Positions 1 through 5,676 of a stretch of DNA of 7,725 nucleotides are shown here, piece after piece (the stretch's first letter is position 1; each line of letters starts with the position of its first letter). Source of the stretch: Fimbriimonadaceae bacterium. Its GTDB lineage: Bacteria > Armatimonadota > Fimbriimonadia > Fimbriimonadales > Fimbriimonadaceae. The notes beneath the pieces are model-generated. The model was not told the origin of the DNA and did no database searches. It saw only the letters and a list, made by a program, of their open reading frames with translations. The stretch spans positions 1 through 7,725 of the forward strand of contig JACFNW010000092.1 in NCBI GenBank assembly GCA_019454665.1, given 5' to 3'. The translations under genes were made by a program, and so were the position numbers.

Positions 1-91
1 CCCCGGCAAACCGAACGAATGGAGGCGCGGGCTCAGGGTGACTTCACGAGCAGGGAACGGGCCAGCACCAAACCATCGTACAGGACGGACG

Positions 92-1477
92 ATGCTGTAT
101 CGTCTTCCTCGCGCTCTTGCGCTCTCGGCGCTGGCCCTTGCGGCCAGCACTTTCGCCGACCCCATCGACGACCTGATCCAACGCGAGATCGAGACCAAGA
201 GAATCCCCGGCGCGGCCGTACTCATTCTCAAGGACGACCAAGTGGTCAAGCGAGCCGCGTACGGCCTGGCCGACGTGGAACAGCAGGTCAAGATGACGCC
301 CGAAGCCGTCTTCGAGTCGGGCTCCATCGGCAAGACGTTCACCGCCACCGTGATCATGCAATTGGTCGAGGAAGGCAAGCTGAGCCTCGACGACCCCATC
401 GCCAAGCACCTGGGCGACAAGGTGCCCGAGAAGTGGCGCGCGAACACGGTCCGCCACCTGCTCGCCCACCAGAGCGGCATCCCCGAATACGCGCTCGTCC
501 CCAGCCTCGGGCTGGTCGAGACGTGGACGCTCGACGATTGGTGGAAGAAGATGACCGAGTTGCCCATGGACTTTGCCGTCGGCGCGCGGTTCGCCTACAG
601 CAACTCGAACTACCTGCTGCTCGGCCTGATCGCCCAAGCCGTGGCGGGCGAGGACATCAACATCCTGCGCACCAAGCGCATCTTGGAGAAACTCGAACTC
701 AAGAACTCGCTGGTCGAAGACGCGCGGCGCATCGTGCCCAACCGCATTCCCGGCTACCTGCTGCTGCCCAACGGCATCGCGCGCGGCATGGCGATCCCGC
801 ACGTCTATGGCGACGGCAGCCTGCTCAACTCGCTGGAGGACCTCGCCACGTTCGAGAAGGCGTTCCGCGAGGGGCGGCTGGTCAAGCCCGAGACGCGCGA
901 TCTGATGCAGACCGCCCAGCGCACGACCAACGGGCGCAAGACGGGCTACGGCTTGGGCTGGATGGTCCGCGAAGTGAACGGAGTCCCCACGGTCTCGCAC
1001 GGCGGCAACACGGGCGCGTTCTCGAACAGCCTGTTCACCGTGCCAAGCGAGAAGTTGACCATCGTCCTGACGATGAACGTGCACAACCAATCGGGCGACG
1101 GCTTGGCCCAGCGCATCGCCGAACATTACGCGCCCGCGCTCGCCCCGATCGCCTACAAGGAGTCGCCCGACCCCGACCCCGCGCGCACCGAGAAACTGCT
1201 CAAGTCGGTCAAGGCGCTGGCCGCCGGCGAACTCGCCTCGGCCGACCTCGACCCCGACTACTTGGAGCGCCTCCAAACCGCTCGTGGGCGCATGGGGCTC
1301 GGGGCGTTGGCGCGGTTCCGTTCGGTCGAGTCCTTGGCGTTTCTGAACCAAGAGAAGGCCGATCCCGATACGCTTCTCCGCTACCGGACGAAAGTGGACG
1401 GCAAGCCCGTGTTGCTCACGCTGGTGGTGACGTCGGAGGGCCGGTTGTTCCAAGTGGGTTTCCGGGACGAGGGGTGA
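92..1477 (+). CDS. Exported serine hydrolase, beta-lactamase/PBP class C family
   Basis: This is a 461-residue serine hydrolase of the class C beta-lactamase / DD-peptidase-like superfamily (Pfam Beta-lactamase type). All three active-site motifs are visible: S78-x-x-K81 (GSIGK) with the nucleophilic serine, Y169-S-N171 (AYSNSNY), and H303-G-G305 (SHGGNTG) in place of the KTG box. Residues 1-22 form a signal peptide (basic start, Ala/Leu-rich core, cleavage probably after STFA), so the enzyme should act outside the cytoplasm. The catalytic domain runs to about residue 346. A Pro/Asp-rich linker then leads to a C-terminal domain (about 365-461) of the kind often appended to these hydrolases, ending in a GRLFQVGF strand. 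I chose ATG 92 because it begins the signal peptide and has AGGA at 82-85, 6 nt upstream; a GTG at 38 would add 18 unconvincing residues. The natural substrate (peptidoglycan peptide, D-amino-acid peptide or ester) cannot be told from the sequence. Nothing indicates true beta-lactam resistance. Confidence 0.9.
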   Translation: MLYRLPRALALSALALAASTFADPIDDLIQREIETKRIPGAAVLILKDDQVVKRAAYGLADVEQQVKMTPEAVFESGSIGKTFTATVIMQLVEEGKLSLDDPIAKHLGDKVPEKWRANTVRHLLAHQSGIPEYALVPSLGLVETWTLDDWWKKMTELPMDFAVGARFAYSNSNYLLLGLIAQAVAGEDINILRTKRILEKLELKNSLVEDARRIVPNRIPGYLLLPNGIARGMAIPHVYGDGSLLNSLEDLATFEKAFREGRLVKPETRDLMQTAQRTTNGRKTGYGLGWMVREVNGVPTVSHGGNTGAFSNSLFTVPSEKLTIVLTMNVHNQSGDGLAQRIAEHYAPALAPIAYKESPDPDPARTEKLLKSVKALAAGELASADLDPDYLERLQTARGRMGLGALARFRSVESLAFLNQEKADPDTLLRYRTKVDGKPVLLTLVVTSEGRLFQVGFRDEG

Positions 1478-1497
1478 GCGGCTTCATCGCTGTCCAT

Positions 1498-1523
1498 TTG
1501 TCGCCAAGATAGGTGCGCGACAA
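1498..1523. repeat. Inverted repeat between convergent genes, possible weak terminator
   Basis: TTGTCGC (1498-1504) and GCGACAA (1517-1523) are perfect 7-bp complements separated by a 12-nt loop. They lie in the 73-bp gap between the convergent serine hydrolase and the minus-strand pair, where transcription from both sides must stop. There is no clear T-run on either side, so this would not be a classical rho-independent terminator. It may be a chance hairpin. Confidence 0.3.
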
Positions 1524-1550
1524 GCAAACTTACTGCAGTGACCAATGCCA

Positions 1551-2075
1551 TCACTCTGCGGCAACAAGCCCATGCTGTCTGGCACCATCATGATTCATCA
1601 CAACAACAGAATTAGGGTCCAAACGCCACATCTTCGCCGTTACCCGCAGTCGCGCCCTTAGTGAATCCTGCAATGGTGGCAACCACTCTCTCCTGTGTCC
1701 ATTGACCACCAAAACCAGACGGAAACGAGCGGCACCAACATCCTGAGACCTGAACTTGGCAGACAGCGCTGGTTCGTCGCCACTAGGAGATCGTAGAATT
1801 GAGGCAATCAAGAGCACAAGGCCGTTCTCCAGCTTTTCACGAACATCTTGGATAAACTGCTCAAAGCCTTCAGAATTCTCCGGCCTCGGCGAACTTGACT
1901 TACACTCAACAACCCATATTTGGCTCGCGCCCTGCGCAACTTCCTTCAACAAAACAAACTCGGCCATCTTGACATTATCTCCCAACCTCTTGTGAGATTT
2001 GCTGTCCTCAATGCGGAAGCAGTTTTCCTTTACGTAGGAACCGAATGTCAATCCAGACTCTTGAAACTGAACCAC
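1551..2075 (-). CDS. Small protein with (D/E)xK motif, candidate nuclease-like partner of the ATPase
   Basis: This 174-residue protein is not one I can name. Its N-terminal third (F-x-E-S-G-L-T-F-G, then V35-K-M-A-E39-F-V-L-L) leads into a strand I53-W-V-V-E57-C-K59-S-S-S-P. A hydrophobic strand ending in E-x-K with a preceding conserved-looking acidic residue (E39, or E23/D24) is the usual appearance of a PD-(D/E)XK-fold core, so a nuclease-type active site is plausible. An amphipathic helix follows (about 67-94), then a strand R-L-V-L-V-V-N-G at mid-C-terminus and a basic Arg-rich stretch. There is no signal peptide or membrane segment, so it should be cytoplasmic. It starts with GTG only 2 nt after the ATPase stop, with GAGGT upstream, and is therefore almost certainly co-expressed with the ATPase. 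Like the ATPase, it is much poorer in GC than the flanking genes. A non-catalytic adaptor role is the main alternative. The gene is confident; the nuclease reading is an inference. Confidence 0.8.
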   Translation of the reverse strand: MVQFQESGLTFGSYVKENCFRIEDSKSHKRLGDNVKMAEFVLLKEVAQGASQIWVVECKSSSPRPENSEGFEQFIQDVREKLENGLVLLIASILRSPSGDEPALSAKFRSQDVGAARFRLVLVVNGHRREWLPPLQDSLRARLRVTAKMWRLDPNSVVVMNHDGARQHGLVAAE

Positions 2076-2077
2076 AG

Positions 2078-3094
2078 CTACCTCACAGCGACATCCAGCT
2101 CTTGTTCGTACAATCGAATCGACTCAGCAATGATGTCGTTGTCGGGCATGCCATCTTTCAAGTCCGCACAGACCCACGAGCCAGCCCGCTCTGCACTAAT
2201 AACCGGCATACTGATCCCCTTCTCCTGAGCCAGCAGTGTCAGTTTCTTGATGACGAAATATGAGTGACTAGCCATGAAGAATTGGATCCCACGGTCCGCC
2301 AGCGTTGCCACGATGTCAAGTAAGGTGGTCAGCGAGGAGGGGTGAAGTGCAGATTCCGGCTCATCCATAAAGACAACTGAGTTCAAATCAAGATACCGAT
2401 TGCTCAGGAGTGTGTCTAGAATCGCGATTTTCTTGATCCCCTCAGCTGTGACCCCCATGGGGAAAACAGCGTTCCCTTTCCGGAAGAACCACTTTGCCGA
2501 TTTGTCATTGTAGCTCACCTTTCCACCAAACAGCCCTTCCAATCGTCGTCGAGCGGTAGCGAATTCACCGAAGTTCCTACCTCTTTGTGGATAGATACGC
2601 AATGCTTTCGCTAGATCATAGTATGTATCATCGAATCCAAAGCGCATGTCATTTTCCCTCGACTCAAGAATGATATTGTGCAACGATAGCACTTCCTTGG
2701 CAGGCAAGAACACCGAATTGCTGCTCCGTGGCGCGACATGATTTTCAAGCGATGAAATCTGCTTAACCGTGTCCTTCCCGAAGCTATAACAGAATTCCTT
2801 TCCATCTAGCCAAATTCTGACCATTAGCTGACCATCGCTTGTCTTGGTAACAAGATCTCCTATCTTATCTGCCTGAAATGTCCAATGAAGCCTCTCTCGG
2901 AGTATTTCAGAGGCGCTGCCAGGTGCATCGCCACGCTTGTACTCCTCCAAGGTGCGTATCGCGCTGTAGATAGCTTTCAACAAGAATGTCTTGCCCGTAC
3001 CGTTGCCACCAATCACCAAGTTGATGTGGCCGAGTCCGGGCCACTCGACCCGGGCGAGGGGCCCAAAGTTTGTCAATTCTAGTCGAGTGATCAT
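2078..3094 (-). CDS. AAA/ABC-type ATPase (AAA_15/AAA_21-like), first gene of a two-gene module
   Basis: This is a 338-residue ATPase of the RecF/OLD/ABC-like class common in defence loci. It opens with M-I-T-R-L-E-L-T-N-F-G-P-L, the standard N-terminal strand of the family. Walker A is G29-G-N-G-T-G-K35-T36. A family-typical F-L-P-A-K-E-V-L element sits at 129-136. A signature-like segment T-A-E-G-I-K-K is at 216-222, Walker B V-V-F-M-D244-E245-P-E-S-A-L-H-P at 240-252, and the H-loop F-F-M-A-S-H277-S at 272-278. The protein ends about 60 residues after the H-loop, so it has no TOPRIM nuclease domain, unlike OLD or GajA proteins, and no long SMC coiled coil. Any effector activity should therefore lie in the partner gene 2 nt downstream. 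I chose ATG 3094 because the motif-bearing N-terminus begins there; a TTG at 3157 would add 21 low-complexity residues. No clear Shine-Dalgarno precedes 3094. The GC content is markedly lower than that of the neighbours, which suggests horizontal acquisition. Confidence 0.9.
   Translation of the reverse strand: MITRLELTNFGPLARVEWPGLGHINLVIGGNGTGKTFLLKAIYSAIRTLEEYKRGDAPGSASEILRERLHWTFQADKIGDLVTKTSDGQLMVRIWLDGKEFCYSFGKDTVKQISSLENHVAPRSSNSVFLPAKEVLSLHNIILESRENDMRFGFDDTYYDLAKALRIYPQRGRNFGEFATARRRLEGLFGGKVSYNDKSAKWFFRKGNAVFPMGVTAEGIKKIAILDTLLSNRYLDLNSVVFMDEPESALHPSSLTTLLDIVATLADRGIQFFMASHSYFVIKKLTLLAQEKGISMPVISAERAGSWVCADLKDGMPDNDIIAESIRLYEQELDVAVR
2080..2084 (-). promoter_or_regulatory. Ribosome binding site supporting the GTG start of the small partner gene
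   Basis: On the minus strand GAGGT lies 4 nt before the GTG at 2075. It falls inside the last ATPase codons and its stop (GTG AGG TAG). The site decides the GTG start and implies translational coupling of the two genes. Confidence 0.6.
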
Positions 3095-3374
3095 AGTTGG
3101 CTTCGCTGGTGTAGGGCGGCCTCGGCTAGGTGCTGAGTGCTCGGCGGTCGCTCGCAATGGGTGCGCGGCGGCCTAGAGCTCTTGCGCTATTGGCACGTTC
3201 AGCCAGAGCAATTTGCGGAAGATGTCGTCGCCGCTGAGTCATCGGTTCTCACTATACATCCGAAGCCAGGGGAAGCGCAAGGGCTTCGATTCCAGAGAGG
3301 GGAACTGAGGCACGTTTGGTTCCAGGATACCATAGTCGAGCCTGACACGGTCCGCGAAGCGGTATAACCGGCGT
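3095..3374. other. Divergent intergenic region between the ATPase pair and the RbsD/FucU-like gene
   Basis: These 280 bp separate two divergently read units. The half nearest the ATPase is GC-rich and shows no ribosome binding site or convincing minus-strand -35/-10 pair. The best I can find is TTGCTC and TAGCGC, 16 nt apart, reading leftward from about 3210, which is weak. The other half carries the plus-strand promoter listed separately. A 7-bp inverted repeat, CGAAGCC (3261-3267) and GGCTTCG (3282-3288), lies between them, and GGCTTCG recurs at 3099-3105; it could be an operator or chance. The short open frames here show no recognisable protein. Confidence 0.5.
3342..3368 (+). promoter_or_regulatory. 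Putative sigma-70-type promoter for a leaderless transcript
   Basis: CTGACA at 3342-3347 and TATAAC at 3363-3368 resemble -35 and -10 boxes with a 15-nt spacer. The -10 box ends 6 nt before the ATG at 3375, so transcription would start at or next to the start codon. This fits the absence of any Shine-Dalgarno before that gene. The spacer is short, so confidence is moderate. Confidence 0.5.
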
Positions 3375-3836
3375 ATGGACTGGCGCGAGAGGCTGAGAGA
3401 GATGTTGCCCGTGATGGGGCACCGCAACTGGATCATCGTCGGCGATGCCGCCATGCCGAGCATGGTCGGGGTCGAGACCCTTGCCACCGGCGAGCCGCTG
3501 ACCACCGTGCTCGACGAGGTGCTGCGACAGATCGCCGAATGTGGCCACGTCAAGGCGCTGTGCCGACTGGATGCCGAACTCGACCACTTGGACGACTTCG
3601 CCACGCCTGGCGTCGGCGAGTTTCGGGCCGAGATCGTCCGTCGGCTGGCCGGACTCCAGGCCGTGGCCGTGGACCACGCCGACCTGCTCGAAGAAGTCTC
3701 CGAGGCCGCGAAGACGTATGCGGTCGCGATGTTCAAGACCGAGTCGCGGATCCCCTACACCAGCGTTTTCATCGAGTTGGGCTGCGGCTATTGGTCGGAG
3801 CAGCAGGAAGCCGCGTTCCGCGAGGACTTGGATTGA
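3375..3836 (+). CDS. RbsD/FucU-family (sugar pyranase/mutarotase-like) protein
   Basis: This 153-residue protein resembles the RbsD/FucU family, which catalyses pyranose anomer or ring-form interconversion of ribose and fucose. The N-terminal signature G15-H16-R-N-W-I-I-V-G-D24-A-A-M-P28 matches the family's G-H-x-x-x-I-V-x-x-D-A-x-x-P, with H16 and D24 at the positions expected for active-site residues. Near the C-terminus R-I-P127-Y128-T-S-V-F-I-E-L aligns with the family's P-Y-x-N-I-I-L end strand, and H101 falls near the family's second histidine. Two differences stand out. The usual Asn after Tyr is Ser130, and the lysine known in B. subtilis RbsD four residues after the second histidine is Leu105. 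The protein also has a short C-terminal extension (C-G-Y-W onward). Length is close to the family norm of 130-150. No sugar transporter or kinase is adjacent, so the substrate is open. It overlaps the Maf gene by 4 nt and is probably co-transcribed with it. Confidence 0.7.
   Translation: MDWRERLREMLPVMGHRNWIIVGDAAMPSMVGVETLATGEPLTTVLDEVLRQIAECGHVKALCRLDAELDHLDDFATPGVGEFRAEIVRRLAGLQAVAVDHADLLEEVSEAAKTYAVAMFKTESRIPYTSVFIELGCGYWSEQQEAAFREDLD
3822..3826 (+). promoter_or_regulatory. Ribosome binding site supporting a TTG start for the Maf gene
   Basis: GAGGA lies 6 nt upstream of TTG 3833, inside the end of the preceding gene. It favours that TTG over the GTG at 3842, which would be 15 nt away and would drop the first conserved residues. 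Confidence 0.6.
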
Positions 3837-4405
3837 CCGTCGTGCTCGCGAGCGCCTCGCCACGCCGCGTGGCGATGGTGCGGTCGCTTTGGCCCGATGC
3901 CGAAGCGCTGCCGGCCGACGTAGACGAGACGCCCTTGCCCGCCGAACGCCCCTGGGAAACAGCCGAGCGGCTGGCCCGCGCCAAGGCCGAAGCCATTCGA
4001 CAAGCAAGACCCGATGCGCTCGTGATCGCGGGGGACACGGTGGTCGCGTTGCGCACCACAAACGGCGACGTGCAACTGGCCAAGCCGGAAGACGCCGACG
4101 ACGCCAAGCGCATGCTGCGCCTGCTATCCGATCGGGAGCATCGCGTGATCTCGGGGTTGGCTGTGGCCTCGCCAGGGGGCATACGGTCGTGCTATGCCAC
4201 GACGACGGTGCGGTTTCGACGCCTGACGGATGCCGAGATCGAGGCCTACGTGGCCACGGGCGAACCGCTGGACAAGGCGGGCGCCTACGCCATTCAGGGC
4301 GGCGCTTCACGGTTTGCCGAATGGACGCTGGGCTCGTTGACCAACGTCATCGGGTTGCCGATGGAAGCCCTGCAACAGATGGTCGCGGGCACGTTTCGCG
4401 GCTGA
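3833..4405 (+). CDS. maf: Maf-family nucleoside triphosphate pyrophosphatase (YhdE-like)
   Basis: This 190-residue protein belongs to the Maf family, which hydrolyses non-canonical or excess nucleoside triphosphates to monophosphate and pyrophosphate in the cytoplasm. The hallmark N-terminus L-A-S-A-S9-P-R-R12 is present. D29-V-D-E-T and the lysine-containing A-K51-A-E-A follow. The catalytic-acid motif is A-G-D68-T-V-V. The later L-A-K-P-E-D box, R-V-I-S-G-L-A-V strand and T-G-E-P-L-D-K-A-G-A-Y-A-I-Q-G segment are also present, as is the C-terminal N-V-I-G-L-P-M-E-A-L helix. The D-K-A-G-A-Y-x-I-Q-G form is that of the YhdE branch, reported to act on dTTP/UTP and modified pyrimidines, rather than the YceF m7GTP branch. 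Start TTG 3833 overlaps the upstream stop as TTGA and has GAGGA 6 nt before it. Length and motifs are complete. Family assignment is secure; substrate range is inferred from the branch. Confidence 0.93.
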   Translation: MTVVLASASPRRVAMVRSLWPDAEALPADVDETPLPAERPWETAERLARAKAEAIRQARPDALVIAGDTVVALRTTNGDVQLAKPEDADDAKRMLRLLSDREHRVISGLAVASPGGIRSCYATTTVRFRRLTDAEIEAYVATGEPLDKAGAYAIQGGASRFAEWTLGSLTNVIGLPMEALQQMVAGTFRG

Positions 4406-4485
4406 GCGGCGTTCCAATCCCAAGGCGTCGCCAACGACGGGTATCCTTCTCGGGTCCTAGAGTCGGTTCGGCTGTCGGAGTCTGC

Positions 4486-5589
4486 ATGAACAAGTCGCTC
4501 ATCCCTGCAATCGTTGCCCTGCTGGTCGGAGTCGTCGGCGGGTACTTCATCGGTTCCCGAAACGCAGGCGGACCCGCCAGCGGTCTGATCGGTACCGTCA
4601 ACGGCGAGGCGATCACGTCTCCCGAGTTCCTCGCCCACGTTCGGAAGAAGGGCGAAGTGACGGCCATCATCCAGGGTCGCCCGGTGACGCAGGTCCCGGT
4701 GGCGGGCACGGTGGGCCTTCTCGCTCTGGAGGACCTGATCAAGCAGCGGATCATCTCTCAGATGGCCAAGGACGAAGGCGTCTGGCCGAGCGAGAAGGAC
4801 GTTCTGGACGAGCTCAACCTCCGCAAGGAAAAGAGCCCCCGCTACGTGGCCGAGTTGAACCAGAGCGGCTTGACGCTCGACATGATCAAGCACGGCATCC
4901 AGCTCGACCTCGCGTTCGAGAACCTGATCACCAAGGGCATCACGGTGACGATGGAGGACGTGGACAAGTACATCCAGGAGAACCCGAGCTCCCTGATTGA
5001 TCCCGCCAAAATGAGCCTGCAGTTCGTGTTCGTCCGCACCGACGCCGACCGAGGACCGGTTGACGCCGCCCTCAGCCAAGGCCAGCAGTTCGGTCAAGTC
5101 GCCGCCCAATTCAACGCCGACCCCGAGGCGCGCGCCGCCCGAGGTGTGTTTCCCGCGCAGGATGTGGCGACCATCAAGCAGCGGCTCCCCGCCGAGGTCT
5201 TCACCAAGATCGAAGCGACGCCCGAACTCCGCACCACGGAGTGGATGAAGTTTGGCGACGGCTGGGCGAAGTTCTATATCGAACGCAAGACCGATGCGCG
5301 CAAGGTCGAACCCGACCAGAAGATGAAGGAGAACATGCTTCGCCAGTTGCGCATCCAGCGCGGACAGCTCGCCAACGACGTCGGCCGCAAGGTGCTCGAC
5401 CGCATCAAGGCCGGCATCCGCGAGAAGAAGATCATCATCGAAGACCAGGGCCTGAAGGGTCAATGGGACCGCGCCGCCGAGCGCCTGCTGGAGGAGGACA
5501 AGCTCTCTTCCGGTACGACCAGCGGCTCGGGCGAAGCCACGACCACGGGAGCCACACCGCCTGCGACGGGCGGAACGACGGGCAACTAA
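4486..5589 (+). CDS. Membrane-anchored SurA/PrsA-like chaperone with degenerate parvulin region
   Basis: This 367-residue protein has one N-terminal hydrophobic segment (about residues 4-23, Leu/Val/Gly-rich after a single Lys). It lacks an obvious lipobox cysteine, so it is probably a signal anchor holding the rest outside the cytoplasm. Residues about 33-160 look like a SurA_N chaperone domain, starting G-T-V-N-G-E-A-I-T with the helical E-D-L-I-K-Q-R-I-I block. A parvulin-like stretch (about 176-270) begins M-S-L-Q-F-V-F-V and ends K-F-Y-I-E-R-K. It lacks the usual His at the first strand (A-x-H-I-L) and the G-G-x-L-G loop, so prolyl isomerase activity is doubtful. A charged helical region (275-340) and a Ser/Thr/Gly/Pro-rich tail (341-367) finish the protein. 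ATG 4486 is preceded by GGAG (4477-4480), 5 nt away. The gene begins 80 nt after maf and ends just before a strong terminator. The likely role is folding of exported proteins, inferred from domain order. Confidence 0.8.
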   Translation: MNKSLIPAIVALLVGVVGGYFIGSRNAGGPASGLIGTVNGEAITSPEFLAHVRKKGEVTAIIQGRPVTQVPVAGTVGLLALEDLIKQRIISQMAKDEGVWPSEKDVLDELNLRKEKSPRYVAELNQSGLTLDMIKHGIQLDLAFENLITKGITVTMEDVDKYIQENPSSLIDPAKMSLQFVFVRTDADRGPVDAALSQGQQFGQVAAQFNADPEARAARGVFPAQDVATIKQRLPAEVFTKIEATPELRTTEWMKFGDGWAKFYIERKTDARKVEPDQKMKENMLRQLRIQRGQLANDVGRKVLDRIKAGIREKKIIIEDQGLKGQWDRAAERLLEEDKLSSGTTSGSGEATTTGATPPATGGTTGN

Positions 5590-5611
5590 GATCCCCCGCC
5601 GGTACGAGTTG

Positions 5612-5641
5612 AAAGGACCCGCTTCGGCGGGTCTTTTCTTT
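5612..5641 (+). terminator. Rho-independent terminator after the SurA/PrsA-like gene
   Basis: GACCCGC (5616-5622), a TTCG tetraloop, and GCGGGTC (5627-5633) form a perfect 7-bp GC-rich stem. Flanking AAAG and TTTT extend the pairing, and the stem is followed by TTTTCTTT. It starts 22 nt after the TAA stop at 5589 and separates the foldase gene from mutS2. Confidence 0.92.
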
Positions 5642-5642
5642 G

Positions 5643-5669
5643 TGGACACCAACGCGGGCGGGCCACAAT
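5643..5669 (+). promoter_or_regulatory. Possible promoter for mutS2
   Basis: TGGACA (5643-5648) and CACAAT (5664-5669) resemble -35 and -10 boxes with a 15-nt spacer, directly after the terminator. The -10 box ends 7 nt before ATG 5677. This is the same geometry as the promoter proposed before 3375, again implying a leaderless or near-leaderless mRNA. Both boxes are imperfect. Confidence 0.35.
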
Positions 5670-5676
5670 GGGGGCG

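Noticed and set aside
1..91. Possible tail of an upstream gene, frame 3-41 ending in TGA
   Set aside because: Only 12 codons are visible, Gly-rich and without any recognisable motif, so a coding end cannot be distinguished from intergenic DNA.
44..1453. Long open frames on the opposite strand and alternate frames across the serine hydrolase, and likewise across 4294-6516, 5733-7691 and 6532-7593
   Set aside because: They are Arg/Ala/Gly/Pro-rich frames antisense or out of frame to genes with intact catalytic motifs, as expected in GC-rich DNA. They span gene boundaries and the terminator.
3095..3157. N-terminal extension of the ATPase from a TTG at 3157
   Set aside because: The extra 21 residues are Ser/Pro/Arg/Ala-rich with no family similarity. 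The canonical N-terminal strand begins at ATG 3094 and there is no ribosome binding site before the TTG.
1512..3167. GGTGCGCG at 1512-1519 and 3160-3167 as direct repeats or target duplication flanking the island
   Set aside because: An 8-mer shared between a 73-bp and a 280-bp GC-rich region is likely by chance, and it overlaps the arm of a local hairpin. No integrase or transposase supports it.
3261..3288. Inverted repeat CGAAGCC/GGCTTCG as a regulator binding site
   Set aside because: Seven-base arms with a 14-nt gap are weak evidence, it lies about 90 nt from the nearest start, and no regulator gene is adjacent. It is kept only as a note in the intergenic entry.
3278..3295. TTCGATTCC resembling a tRNA T-loop, possible tRNA fragment or attachment site
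   Set aside because: The bases on either side do not form the 5-bp T-stem and no anticodon arm or acceptor stem is visible.
3137..3367. 76-codon plus-strand open frame in the divergent intergenic region
   Set aside because: It has no ribosome binding site or recognisable domain, and it runs through the proposed promoter and ends just before the 3375 start.
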